Of a stretch of DNA of 64,000 bases, positions 8,378 through 17,141 are shown one piece after another (the stretch's first letter is position 1; each line of letters opens with the position of its first letter). The notes under the pieces are model-generated. The model saw nothing but the letters and a program-made list of their open reading frames with translations. It made no database searches and was not told the DNA's origin. The translations under genes and the position numbers were made by a program. The stretch is from assembly GCF_001938985.1 (NCBI RefSeq), contig NZ_MKIN01000021.1:186001-250000 (forward strand). Direction: 5' to 3'. This DNA is from Gillisella taibaishanensis. GTDB taxonomy: Bacteria; Pseudomonadota; Alphaproteobacteria; Rhizobiales; Rhizobiaceae.

Positions 8378-9268
8378 CTAAAGGGCACCCTTGCGGTTGA
8401 GCGAAATCGCGTAAATGCTGGTCGTCGCCGTGATGAACAGCCGATGCTTGCCACGGCCGCCAAAGCAGAGATTGGACACTGTCTCCGGCACCAGGATCTT
8501 GCCCATCAGATGCCCGTCCGGCGCGATGCAATGAACACCATCCGCCGCCGAGGACCAGAGATTGCCCTCGCTGTCCAGCCGCATGCCGTCGGCGCAGCCC
8601 TTGTCGATCACATGAAAGACCTCGCCGCCAGTCAGCTTCCAATTGCTGTCGACATCGAAGACCCTGATGTGCTGAGGATCGTTGCTGTGCATGCGGCCGG
8701 TATCGGCGACATAAAGCCGCTTTTCGTCTGGGCTAAAAGCCAGTCCGTTCGGGCAGTTGAAATCGGTCAGAACAGCAGCAATCGTGCCTGACGGGTCGAC
8801 GCGATAGACATTGCAGGGCAATTCCTGCTCGCTTTTCGTACCCTCATAGTCAGTGGCGATGCCGTAATGCGGATCGCTGAACCAAATGGCGCCATCGGAA
8901 GCAACGATGACGTCATTGGGCGAATTCAACCGCTTGCCCTCAAAACTGTCGGCAATGACAGTGATCGAACCGTCATATTCGGTGCGGGTGACGCGGCGGG
9001 TGCCGTGTTCGCAGCTCACCAACCGTCCCTGCCGGTCGCGCGTATGACCATTGGAGAAATTGGACGGCGAGCGGAATGTCGTCAGCGTCCCATCCGGTGT
9101 CCAGCGCATGACGCGGTTATTCGGAATATCTGAGAACAGCAGGCAGTCGAGATCACCAAACCAGACCGGGCCTTCGACCCAATCAAAGCCCGTCGCCAGC
9201 TTTTTTACCGGCGCATTGCCCATCACAAACCGGCCGAAAGCCGGATCGGAAACTTCGAAAAACGACAT
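8378..9268 (-). CDS. SMP-30/gluconolactonase-like lactonase
   Basis: A 296-residue six-bladed beta-propeller of the SMP-30/LRE family, which hydrolyses sugar lactones with a bound divalent metal. Visible family segments are WVEGPVWFGD (metal-binding Glu), NSPNDVIVASDG, NGLAFSPDEKRLYVADT and DGMRLDSEGNLW. The start at 9268 (MSFFEVSD) has GGGAGG 9 nt upstream; the longer frame to 9322 lacks a site. It is divergent from the GlcG-like gene at 9432. Substrate is not evident; a sugar acid lactone is expected. Confidence 0.8.
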   Translation of the reverse strand: MSFFEVSDPAFGRFVMGNAPVKKLATGFDWVEGPVWFGDLDCLLFSDIPNNRVMRWTPDGTLTTFRSPSNFSNGHTRDRQGRLVSCEHGTRRVTRTEYDGSITVIADSFEGKRLNSPNDVIVASDGAIWFSDPHYGIATDYEGTKSEQELPCNVYRVDPSGTIAAVLTDFNCPNGLAFSPDEKRLYVADTGRMHSNDPQHIRVFDVDSNWKLTGGEVFHVIDKGCADGMRLDSEGNLWSSAADGVHCIAPDGHLMGKILVPETVSNLCFGGRGKHRLFITATTSIYAISLNRKGAL

Positions 9269-9431
9269 GTGACAGCGCCTCCCAACACGTACAGATATCT
9301 TTGCGCGAGCCGGTTTTGACACAGGGTTTTAACAGATGTTGGCGCGCAGCTATTGCCTCTCGCCAAGCGCATCCGGTTCGCATATGGTATCGTTAACATG
9401 AGGAAGAGCACCTGCCAAGGGAGTGGTTTAC

Positions 9432-9851
9432 ATGAGCTTCACGACACCATCGAGCGCTTTGACCGACGAGGGAGTGGCCGCACTCCTGCGCGCCGCTATC
9501 GATGCGGCAACGGCTATGGGCCAGCCGCAATGCATTGTGATTGTTGACCAAAGCGGTGTGTTGCTGGCGTCGTTTCGCATGCGTGGCTCGCGGTATCTGT
9601 CGCTGAAAAGCGCCACAGCCAAGGCCCGGACTGCAGCCTCGCTTGCCGCCCCCAGCCACAGCGTGCCCGACAGTGCCAAGCTGCTATTGGCGGCTGCCAC
9701 CCAGAACGAGGCAACAGGTCTACGCGGCGGTCTACCGATTCGGGTCGGCGGCATGCTGATCGGTGGCATCGGCATCGGCTCCGGCTCCGGCGAGCAGGAT
9801 GAGGACGTGGCACGCGAGGCGCTTGCCGCCATCGGAGCCGATCTGCCATGA
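9432..9851 (+). CDS. GlcG/HbpS-family (DUF336) protein
   Basis: A 139-residue protein of the GlcG/HbpS family, with the characteristic GQPQCIVIVDQSGVLLASFRM core and the glycine-rich GGLPIRVGGMLIGGIG segment towards the C-terminus. Members bind haem in one branch or accompany small-molecule catabolic enzymes in others. There is no signal peptide. The start at 9432 has AGGGAG 9 nt upstream; the GTG at 9423 is less likely. It overlaps the dehydrogenase gene by 4 nt, so the pair is translated together and probably acts on one hydroxy acid pathway. Confidence 0.75.
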   Translation: MSFTTPSSALTDEGVAALLRAAIDAATAMGQPQCIVIVDQSGVLLASFRMRGSRYLSLKSATAKARTAASLAAPSHSVPDSAKLLLAAATQNEATGLRGGLPIRVGGMLIGGIGIGSGSGEQDEDVAREALAAIGADLP

Positions 9852-10741
9852 ACTCGCAGAAGACCCGTATCGCCTTTCTCGGCACCGGCCTGATGGGCGG
9901 GCCGATGGCGCGGCATCTGGTCAGCCAGTTCGAGGTTACGGTCTGGAACCGGTCGACGGAGAAGGCCGAGGCACTCGCTGATGTTGCAAAGATTGCCGCA
10001 AGCCCGGCTGAGGCCGCCCGCAATGCGGATGTAGTGATTTCTATGCTGCTCGACGGTCCGGCCACCCGCGCGGTGCTTGAGGATGATGGCGCGATCGCCG
10101 CTGCGGCTGATAAAGCCCTCATCATCGACATGGGTTCTGTCGAGCCGTCCTGCGATCAAGCGTTGGCGGCGCTGGCCACAAAGATGGGCAAGCGCTTCCT
10201 GGATGCCCCGGTCTCCGGCGGCGTTGCGGGGGCCGAGGCAAAGACGCTGTCGATCTTCGTTGGCGCAGCGCCTGCGGATTTCGAAGCCGCCAAGCCAATT
10301 CTCGAAATCCTGGGTCGCCCAACCCTGATGGGTCCTGTTGGCACCGGCCAGACGGCAAAGCTTGCCAATCAGCTGATCGTCGCCGTCACCATCGGCGCAG
10401 TCGCAGAGGCCTTCCGGCTGGCAGACGCAGCCGGCTGCGATCCTGCTACGCTACGCGGCGCCTTGCGCGGCGGCTTTGCCGATAGCCGCATCCTCGACCT
10501 CCACGGGGAGCGCATGGTCACAGGCAATTTCAAGCCGGGCGGCCGATCTGCGGCGCAGTTGAAGGACCTGAACAATGCGCTGGCGGTCGCAGAAAAGCAT
10601 GCGCTTACCCTGCCGCTGTCGGAAACGGTCAAAGCAGGCTTCAGCGATTTCGTGCATAACAAGGGCGGCGCCGATCTGGACCATTCCGCCTATTATCTCT
10701 GGCTGAGCCAGATCCAGCCGGATAAAGCTAACCGCTCATGA
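9848..10741 (+). CDS. NAD(P)-dependent beta-hydroxyacid dehydrogenase (3-hydroxyisobutyrate dehydrogenase family)
   Basis: A 297-residue enzyme of the 6-phosphogluconate/3-hydroxyisobutyrate dehydrogenase superfamily. It has the Rossmann start FLGTGLMGGPMA (residues 10-21), the substrate-binding DAPVSGG (119-125) and the catalytic lysine in GTGQTAKLANQ (Lys171). It oxidises a beta-hydroxyacid such as 3-hydroxyisobutyrate, tartronate semialdehyde in reverse, or a related sugar-derived acid; sequence does not decide which. It is coupled to the GlcG-like gene by a 4-nt overlap and is followed by a strong terminator. Confidence 0.8.
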   Translation: MNSQKTRIAFLGTGLMGGPMARHLVSQFEVTVWNRSTEKAEALADVAKIAASPAEAARNADVVISMLLDGPATRAVLEDDGAIAAAADKALIIDMGSVEPSCDQALAALATKMGKRFLDAPVSGGVAGAEAKTLSIFVGAAPADFEAAKPILEILGRPTLMGPVGTGQTAKLANQLIVAVTIGAVAEAFRLADAAGCDPATLRGALRGGFADSRILDLHGERMVTGNFKPGGRSAAQLKDLNNALAVAEKHALTLPLSETVKAGFSDFVHNKGGADLDHSAYYLWLSQIQPDKANRS

Positions 10742-10746
10742 GCGCT

Positions 10747-10781
10747 ACCCCACCTCGACGATGTCGAGGTGGGGTGCTTTT
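10747..10781 (+). terminator. Rho-independent terminator
   Basis: Perfect 13-bp stem (10747-10759 with 10763-10775), 3-nt loop, then GCTTTT. It ends the GlcG/dehydrogenase pair and separates it from the convergent aldehyde dehydrogenase gene. Confidence 0.9.
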
Positions 10782-10785
10782 CATC

Positions 10786-12321
10786 TCATTCGACGTCGAA
10801 CTTCACGCCCTGCGCCAGTGGCAAGCTGCGGCCGAAATTCACCGTATTGGTCGCGCGGCGCATATAGGCCTTCCAGGCATCCGAGCCGGATTCGCGGCCG
10901 CCGCCTGTTTCCTTTTCGCCACCGAAGGCTCCGCCGATTTCAGCGCCCGAAGGGCCGATATTGACATTGGCAATGCCGCAATCGGAGCCGCGATCAGAGA
11001 CGAAAGCTTCGGCTTCGCGCAAATCGTTGGTGAAGATTGACGAGGACAGGCCCTGCGGCACATCGTTGTTGAGCGCGAGCGCCGTGTCGAAATCGCTGTA
11101 GCGCATGACATAGAGGATCGGCGCGAAGGTTTCCTCCTTCACTGGGCCGGTCTGGTCAGACATTTCCACCAATGCCGGACGGACATAGAAGGCATCGTCA
11201 CCGAGCTCCTCACGCACGCGCATGCCGCCATGCACCGTGCCACCGGCCGCCTTGGCGGCTTCCAGCGCCTTCTGCATGCCCTGATAGGCGCGCGCGTCGA
11301 TCAGCGGGCCGACCAGCGTCCCGGCTTCCAGCGGATTGCCTATCGTGACCGAGCCATAGGCCTTGATCAGCCGGGGCACCAGCGTATCATAAACGCTGTC
11401 ATGCACGAACAGACGGCGCAACGACGTGCAGCGCTGGCCAGCCGTGCCCATGGCGGCAAAGGCAACGCCGCGCAGCGTCAGATCCAAATCCGCCGTCGGG
11501 CCGACGATCGCGGCATTGTTACCGCCGAGTTCCAGAATGGCGCGGGCAAAGCGTGCCGCAAGGCGCGGTCCGACAGCCCGGCCCATGACCGTCGAGCCGG
11601 TAGCCGATACCAGAGGCACTTTCGGGTGATCGACCAGCACTTCGCCAATGGCGCGCTCGCCGATCAGCACGGTTGAGAGATTGTCAGGCGCCACGCCGCC
11701 GGCCGCAACATAGCGGCGGACAGCCTTTTCGAAGATCGCTTGGGTCGCAAGCGCCGTCACCGGTGTCTTCTCGGATGGCTTCCAGACCACGGCATTGCCG
11801 CAGACCAGGGCCAGCGCCGCATTCCAGCACCAGACGGCAACTGGGAAATTGAAGGCGGAGATGATGCCGGTCACGCCGAGCGGATGCCAGGTCTCCATCA
11901 TCCGGTGTTCGCCGCGTTCAGTGGCAATCGTCAGGCCGTAAAGCTGGCGCGACAGACCGACGGCGAAATCGCAGATGTCGATCATTTCCTGGACTTCGCC
12001 CAGGCCCTCCGAGGTGATCTTGCCGACTTCGATGGAAACAAGCCGACCGAGATCGTCCTTATGGGCACGCAGTTCCTCGCCCAGCAGCCGCACCAACTCG
12101 CCACGCTTAGGCGCCGGCACCAGCCGCCATTGCAGGAAGGCCGCATGGCCTGCATCGATGGAGCGGCTCGCGTCATCCGCCGAAATCACCTTCAGCTTAG
12201 CGATGGTGCTGCCATCGACCGGCGATGTCACGGCCAGAGAGCCACCGCTCAGCGCATCGGCGGAGACACCGAGACCGGTGAGAATGCGTGAGACCTCGGC
12301 GGGCAGATTGGTATTCGACAT
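10786..12321 (-). CDS. amaB: L-piperidine-6-carboxylate / alpha-aminoadipate semialdehyde dehydrogenase (ALDH7 family)
   Basis: A 511-residue aldehyde dehydrogenase with catalytic Cys298 (GTAGQRCTS) and Glu264 (LELGGNN). The FNFPVAVWCWNAALALVCGN segment and the AFGGEKETGGGRESGSDAWK tail are typical of the ALDH7 (antiquitin) branch, which oxidises alpha-aminoadipate semialdehyde (in equilibrium with piperidine-6-carboxylate) to aminoadipate. The gene directly follows, with a 64-nt gap, an FAD oxidase of the L-pipecolate oxidase type. This reproduces the amaAB arrangement known from Pseudomonas lysine catabolism. It is cytoplasmic. The symbol rests on family plus neighbour. Confidence 0.85.
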   Translation of the reverse strand: MSNTNLPAEVSRILTGLGVSADALSGGSLAVTSPVDGSTIAKLKVISADDASRSIDAGHAAFLQWRLVPAPKRGELVRLLGEELRAHKDDLGRLVSIEVGKITSEGLGEVQEMIDICDFAVGLSRQLYGLTIATERGEHRMMETWHPLGVTGIISAFNFPVAVWCWNAALALVCGNAVVWKPSEKTPVTALATQAIFEKAVRRYVAAGGVAPDNLSTVLIGERAIGEVLVDHPKVPLVSATGSTVMGRAVGPRLAARFARAILELGGNNAAIVGPTADLDLTLRGVAFAAMGTAGQRCTSLRRLFVHDSVYDTLVPRLIKAYGSVTIGNPLEAGTLVGPLIDARAYQGMQKALEAAKAAGGTVHGGMRVREELGDDAFYVRPALVEMSDQTGPVKEETFAPILYVMRYSDFDTALALNNDVPQGLSSSIFTNDLREAEAFVSDRGSDCGIANVNIGPSGAEIGGAFGGEKETGGGRESGSDAWKAYMRRATNTVNFGRSLPLAQGVKFDVE

Positions 12322-12385
12322 TGCTTTGATCTTTCCTTGAAACTTCGATTGCTAAGAATGGGATAACAGGAATGGGCGGTTTAGG

Positions 12386-13669
12386 TCAGAGCCGCTCGCC
12401 CGCGAGATGAGCGACTTGCGCGCCCGCTTCGTAATAGGCTTCTTTCAGCGCCCGCAACGGCACGGCCTCGACGTCGCTGACCGGAAGCGGCAGATCCGCC
12501 TCGCCGATCTCGCCCAGAACCAGTTGCGCCAGTGTCCGCCCGAAACTGGTGCCCGGTGCGATGCCCCGGCCGTTATAGCCGCTGAAGCCGACGACACGTT
12601 TGGCAAAGCGGTGGAAGCGCGGTACGGCATCCGTGGTCATGCCGATCTTGCCATACCATTCGGCTTCAAACTCGACCTCGCCAAGATGCGGAAACAGCCG
12701 CTTCAGGCTGCGCATGGCCCAGGCGCGATGCACTGTCGCTCCACCGTGGCGCAGCGCGCCGACGCTGCCGAACACCAGCCGACCGGACTGATCCATGCGG
12801 AAGGAAGAAAGAATTTCCTTGGTATCCCAGCAGCCTTCGCGGCCGGGCAGAACTGAGCGGCGCAGATTGTCGCCCAAGGGCTTGGTGGCGAAATTGAAAT
12901 AGGGAAGATGCATCTGCTCTTCCCGCACGCTTTGCCAGGGGCCGGTGGAATAGGCGTCGGTAGAGACGATGATCCAGCGGCAGGAGACATGACCGGCGGC
13001 AGTCTTCACCAGCCAGTTTTCGCCTTCCTTCACCGTCTCGGTCACTGGACTGCCGGTGAAAATCCGCACCCCGGCCTTGATTGCCGCCGCGGCCAGACCG
13101 CGGGCATAGGCAAGCGGCTGCAGCGTTCCAGCGCGGGGATCAAACAGCGATCCAAAATAGCCCGAGCTTCCCACCCGGCGCGCGGTTTCCTCAGCAGACA
13201 GCAGCTCGACAGGTGCGCCGCGCGCCCGCCATTGGCGATGACGGTTCTGCAATTCTTCAAGACCATCGGCACCAACAGCGAGATGCAGCGTGCCATTGGT
13301 TTCCAATTCGCAGGCAATCCCGTGCTTTTCAATGGTCTTACGCACCAGCAGCGGCGCGTCCCCCAGTTGCTGCAGCACCCGTTCGCCATGGACAGTGCCG
13401 AGCACGGAGGCGAGATCATCGGGCATCACCCACATGCCGCCATTGATCAGCCCGACATTGCGGCCGGCGCCGCCAAAGCCGATCTCGACGGCTTCCAGCA
13501 GCACGACCGGAACACCGGCCTTGGCCAGATGAAGTGCCGCCGAAAGCCCGGTGTAACCGCCGCCGACCACGACAACGTCGGCAATGAGATGCTCGGTAAG
13601 CGGAGCGGTCACAGGTGCCGGCGGCGCGGTGCGCTCCCAAAGGCCGTGCGAACGTGGATTCCCCTGCAT
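12386..13669 (-). CDS. amaA: FAD-dependent oxidase, probable L-pipecolate oxidase
   Basis: A 427-residue DAO-type flavoprotein with the dinucleotide fold at residues 32-47 (VVVVGGGYTGLSAALH) and the C-terminal GFSGYNGRGIAPGT that contacts FAD in the family. The start at 13669 has GAGGGA close upstream; an upstream frame start at 13741 adds 24 residues without homology. Transcribed ahead of an ALDH7 enzyme, it most likely oxidises L-pipecolate to piperidine-6-carboxylate, which amaB then processes. Other substrates (gamma-glutamylputrescine, sarcosine) are possible for the fold, and the window's right end holds a second member of the same superfamily. Confidence 0.75.
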   Translation of the reverse strand: MQGNPRSHGLWERTAPPAPVTAPLTEHLIADVVVVGGGYTGLSAALHLAKAGVPVVLLEAVEIGFGGAGRNVGLINGGMWVMPDDLASVLGTVHGERVLQQLGDAPLLVRKTIEKHGIACELETNGTLHLAVGADGLEELQNRHRQWRARGAPVELLSAEETARRVGSSGYFGSLFDPRAGTLQPLAYARGLAAAAIKAGVRIFTGSPVTETVKEGENWLVKTAAGHVSCRWIIVSTDAYSTGPWQSVREEQMHLPYFNFATKPLGDNLRRSVLPGREGCWDTKEILSSFRMDQSGRLVFGSVGALRHGGATVHRAWAMRSLKRLFPHLGEVEFEAEWYGKIGMTTDAVPRFHRFAKRVVGFSGYNGRGIAPGTSFGRTLAQLVLGEIGEADLPLPVSDVEAVPLRALKEAYYEAGAQVAHLAGERL

Positions 13670-13886
13670 GACGGTCCCTCTACGTCGGATCAGCAAAGCC
13701 ATTGCCTGCCGCCCGACTGTGGTTTTTGCTTGTTTTGGCAACTCAAGTCTAGCAACTGCATAGCCGGTTCGCCAGAGCGCGCCTATCGCTGTTTGTGCAA
13801 GAGTTCTTTCCCAGACGGAATGACCTTTGCCGAAAAACGGCCTATAGCTTCACATCGACCACACACCGACCGACCTTGGACCCGCA

Positions 13887-14786
13887 ATGCAAAGCCCGCG
13901 CCGTTTCCTGCCTTCCCTACAACTTCTCTCCGCGTTCGAAGCGGCGGCGCGCACCGGCAGCGTCACGGCGGCCGCGCGTGAACTCAGCCTGACGCAGAGT
14001 GCGGTCAGCCGGCAGATCAAGGCGCTGGAGGAACAACTCGGCGTCGAGCTTTTCCACCGGGAACGCCAGACGATCCGGCTAACGGCAGGCGGCAATATCT
14101 ATGCTCGTGAAATCCGCGATGCGCTTAGAATGATCAGCACCGCCTCGCTGACGTTGAAGGCCAATCCCTTTGGCGGCACGCTCAATCTCGCCATCCTGCC
14201 GACTTTCGGCACCCGCTGGCTGGCACCGCGCCTGCCGGGTTTTCTCAACCAGCATCCCGGCATCACCATCAATCTGGTCACCAAGCTGTCCTATTTCGAT
14301 TTCCGGCTGGAGCCTGTCGACGCCGCCATTCATTTCGGGCTGGCGGACTGGCAGGGTGCGGAAATGTCGCTGCTGCGCTCAGAAACGGTCGTGCCCGCCT
14401 GCAGCCCTGGCCTGCGCGATACCTATCGCTTCGAGAGCGCTCATGACGTGCGCGATGCGCCTCTGCTACACTTGACCACTCGGCCGGACGCCTGGGAGCG
14501 GTGGCTGCGGGCCAACGGCGCCGAGGCCGACCAGGTACGCGGCATGCTGTTCGACCAGTTCGCCACGGCAGCCCAGGCGGCGATGGCGGGTCTTGGCGTG
14601 GCATTGCTGCCGGAGTTTCTCATTCAAGAAGAGCTCGCCTCGGGCCGTCTGGTCAAGGCAATCGACCGTCCCATGCAAAGCGCGGAAGCCTATTATCTTG
14701 TCTGGCCGAACGAACGGGGCTCCCACCCGCCGCTCCAGGCTTTCCGGGACTGGATTCTCGCAGAAACAGCGCCGGACAGGAGCTGA
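13887..14786 (+). CDS. LysR-family regulator, GcvA-like, likely of the ama genes
   Basis: A 299-residue LysR-type regulator. The N-terminal winged helix (residues about 8-66) includes TGSVTAAARELSLTQSAVSR, and the effector-binding domain fills the rest. The branch is GcvA-like (FGTRWLAPRLPGF). It is divergent from the amaA gene with a 217-nt shared upstream region, the usual layout for a LysR protein controlling its neighbour. The effector is probably an intermediate of lysine/pipecolate breakdown, by inference. No single convincing T-N11-A operator could be picked from that region. Confidence 0.8.
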   Translation: MQSPRRFLPSLQLLSAFEAAARTGSVTAAARELSLTQSAVSRQIKALEEQLGVELFHRERQTIRLTAGGNIYAREIRDALRMISTASLTLKANPFGGTLNLAILPTFGTRWLAPRLPGFLNQHPGITINLVTKLSYFDFRLEPVDAAIHFGLADWQGAEMSLLRSETVVPACSPGLRDTYRFESAHDVRDAPLLHLTTRPDAWERWLRANGAEADQVRGMLFDQFATAAQAAMAGLGVALLPEFLIQEELASGRLVKAIDRPMQSAEAYYLVWPNERGSHPPLQAFRDWILAETAPDRS

Positions 14787-14915
14787 ATTGCGCGGTTCCC
14801 GCGTCGTGCGCTTCTACTGAAACAAAATTGAGCAGGATAATTTACTGCATATCAGAGAGGCGATAGCAGGTTTATGCGTTTTTGAGCCGCCTCTTGCTGC
14901 GGTTGCGAAATAGGC

Positions 14916-14945
14916 TTGATTTCCTGATCCATTCAACTCTATTCT
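14916..14945 (+). promoter_or_regulatory. Candidate promoter of the riboswitch-ribH2 transcript
   Basis: TTGATT at 14916-14921 and TATTCT at 14940-14945, 18 nt apart. A start about 7 nt further on would place the riboswitch at the very 5' end of the RNA, which supports the choice. Confidence 0.5.
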
Positions 14946-14951
14946 CCAGAT

Positions 14952-15096
14952 GTTCTCAGGGCGGGGTGCAATTCCCCACCGGCGGTATCGGGCATAGCCC
15001 GGAGCCCGCGAGCGCTTTCAGGGGTAGCCTTGAAAGGTCAGCAGATCCGGTGAGATGCCGGAGCCGACGGTATAGTCCGGATGGAAGAGAGCACGC
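14952..15096 (+). ncRNA. FMN riboswitch (RFN element)
   Basis: The conserved RFN elements appear in order: GTTCTCAGGGCGGGGTGCAA, ATTCCCCACCGGCGGTA, the variable stem around AGCCCGCGAGCG, GGTCAGCAGATCCGGTGAGA, and GCCGACGGTATAGTCCGGAT ending in GGAAGAGAG. This is the FMN-sensing aptamer that lowers riboflavin gene expression when FMN is abundant. It precedes ribH2 by about 150 nt. No terminator with a T tract follows it, while a small hairpin over a Shine-Dalgarno sequence does, so control is probably at translation. Confidence 0.95.
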
Positions 15097-15112
15097 AGGA
15101 AGCACTGTGTCT

Positions 15113-15124
15113 GGAGGCAACTCC
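15113..15124 (+). promoter_or_regulatory. Shine-Dalgarno sequence inside a GNRA-capped hairpin
   Basis: GGAG at 15113-15116 pairs with CTCC at 15121-15124 across a GCAA tetraloop, ending exactly before the ATG at 15125. The GGAGG within it is a near-perfect ribosome site at 7-nt spacing. It is a plausible expression platform for the FMN aptamer just upstream. Confidence 0.5.
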
Positions 15125-15244
15125 ATGCATAGCGTTGATTGCTGTTCGCCCAAGGGAAAATTTGCCGCGTCCGCGCGGTGTTGCAATCGGTTCGCTTGCT
15201 TGTCAGCAAACCGGGCGGCGATGTGCAAACCCTTGAAAGGCTAG
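15125..15244 (+). CDS. Small upstream reading frame between riboswitch and ribH2
   Basis: A 39-codon frame starting behind GGAGG (7-nt spacing) and ending in TAG 3 nt before the ribH2 start. The product would be small, basic and cysteine-rich (six Cys, in two CC pairs plus two single), with no family I recognise. The spacing would couple its translation to ribH2. It may be a real leader peptide, a truncated former start of the operon, or chance. Its ribosome site is stronger than the AAAGG in front of ribH2. Confidence 0.35.
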   Translation: MHSVDCCSPKGKFAASARCCNRFACLSANRAAMCKPLKG

Positions 15245-15724
<480 letters not shown>

Positions 15725-15728
15725 CACA

Positions 15729-15766
15729 AACAGCCCGGAGCCAGTACGCTGGCTCCGGGCTGTTTT
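15729..15766 (+). terminator. Bidirectional rho-independent terminator
   Basis: Perfect 16-bp stem (15729-15744 with 15749-15764) with a TACG loop. The plus-strand copy ends in a TTTT run overlapping the stem; the minus strand also leads into T-rich sequence. It lies between convergent ribH2 and the arabinoside transport operon. Confidence 0.9.
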
Positions 15767-15782
15767 CGTCAATGTCAGTTTG

Positions 15783-17111
15783 TCACAGGTTGCCGAGCAG
15801 GTCGTTCACCCGGCCCTCGGCGTCCTTCAGAGCAGCGTCGACATCCTTCTGACCGGACACGGCGGCACTCATTTCTTCCCCGATAATATCCTGGATCGGG
15901 AACTGCCGCTGGACCTGCGACGGCAGCGGACGTCCTAGCGTCGCCACGGCCGATACCGTATCGCGATGCGGCAGGGCCTTGAAAGCATCCGAAGTCAGAA
16001 CCGCCTGCACGGCCGGCAGATGGCCTGTGCGCGACCACTCGAAATCATTGTCTACGAAGAATTTCAGAAAGCGGGCGATAGCCTTTGTCTGCTCGGGCGT
16101 CCGGTCCTTCACCGAAACCGCCCAGGTATGGCCGTCGGCATATTGGGCATGATCACCGGAAAACAGCTGCGGATAGGGATAGACGGCATAGCCGCCCTTG
16201 TTCAGTGCCGTGCCCGGCTTGGCGGCGGACGCGTTATAATCACCGATCACCCAGGTGCCGTTCAGATGCACGCCACCGGCGCCGGCGAGGAAGGCAGTTA
16301 TCGAGGCGCCGTAATCCATGTCCTTGGTCGTATAGCCCTTGGCATAGATGGTGCGGTACATCTCGACGACGCGCTTGGCTTCCGGCGTATCGAGCTTTAC
16401 ATGCTTGGGATCGGCAAAGAAGTCTGAATTCTGCTGGAACAGATAGGTGTAGAGATTGCGCATATAGAGCGCGGTCTCATTGGCGAGGTTCTGCACGAAA
16501 TAGGGCTTGCCGGTCTTCTGCTTGAACTGCTCGGCCTGAGCCAGCAGCTCTTCCGGCGATTTCGGCAGGATCGGCGTACCATCAGGATTGACCAGGCCCG
16601 CCTGTTTAAACAGGTCCATGTTGATATGGTAGAGCATGGTCCAGCTGTCGATCGGCAGGCCGTAGAACTTGCCGTCCTTGGTCGCGCCCTGCCTTGCCGC
16701 CTCGGTGAAGGTATCAGGCTTGATGCCCTGCGACGCCAGGAGATCGTCGAGCGGCATGATAAGCTTCTTGGACTGGTAATCCGACAGCGCCGATTCATGG
16801 ATGGTGACGATATCTGGTGGGTCGTTGGAGGCAAATTGCGCATTCAACTGGTCATAGCCCGGCCACTCCACCGTCGCGACGGAAACGTGAATATCCGGAT
16901 TGTCGGCATTGAACTTGTTGATCAGCGACGTGATGATACCGCATTCACCAACCGATTTGCTGACATCGGTATTGCTGCCATATTCGGCGTCGCAGGCGCC
17001 AAAGAAGCGCTGGATGTTCAGTTCCACAGGGTCTGCCGCAAAGGCGGCGGGCGCCGTCATCATCGCCAACACCGGAATGACGGTGCGGATCAGTTTCCTA
17101 TAAGCTACCAT
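15783..17111 (-). CDS. Sugar ABC transporter, periplasmic binding protein (family 1)
   Basis: A 442-residue extracellular solute-binding protein of the CUT1 (maltose/oligosaccharide) class. Residues 1-25 form a signal peptide ending at AFAAD. The mature part has the alternating SBP pattern, including DIVTIHESALSDYQ and GGVHLNGTWVIGDY. It is the last gene of a minus-strand operon: arabinofuranosidase, ATPase, permease, permease, binding protein. The context points to arabinose-containing oligosaccharides as cargo. The gene order with the binding protein last is less common than binding protein first. Confidence 0.88.
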   Translation of the reverse strand: MVAYRKLIRTVIPVLAMMTAPAAFAADPVELNIQRFFGACDAEYGSNTDVSKSVGECGIITSLINKFNADNPDIHVSVATVEWPGYDQLNAQFASNDPPDIVTIHESALSDYQSKKLIMPLDDLLASQGIKPDTFTEAARQGATKDGKFYGLPIDSWTMLYHINMDLFKQAGLVNPDGTPILPKSPEELLAQAEQFKQKTGKPYFVQNLANETALYMRNLYTYLFQQNSDFFADPKHVKLDTPEAKRVVEMYRTIYAKGYTTKDMDYGASITAFLAGAGGVHLNGTWVIGDYNASAAKPGTALNKGGYAVYPYPQLFSGDHAQYADGHTWAVSVKDRTPEQTKAIARFLKFFVDNDFEWSRTGHLPAVQAVLTSDAFKALPHRDTVSAVATLGRPLPSQVQRQFPIQDIIGEEMSAAVSGQKDVDAALKDAEGRVNDLLGNL

Positions 17112-17141
17112 TGTCCTTCTCCTCCCATTACTTTTGCATTC

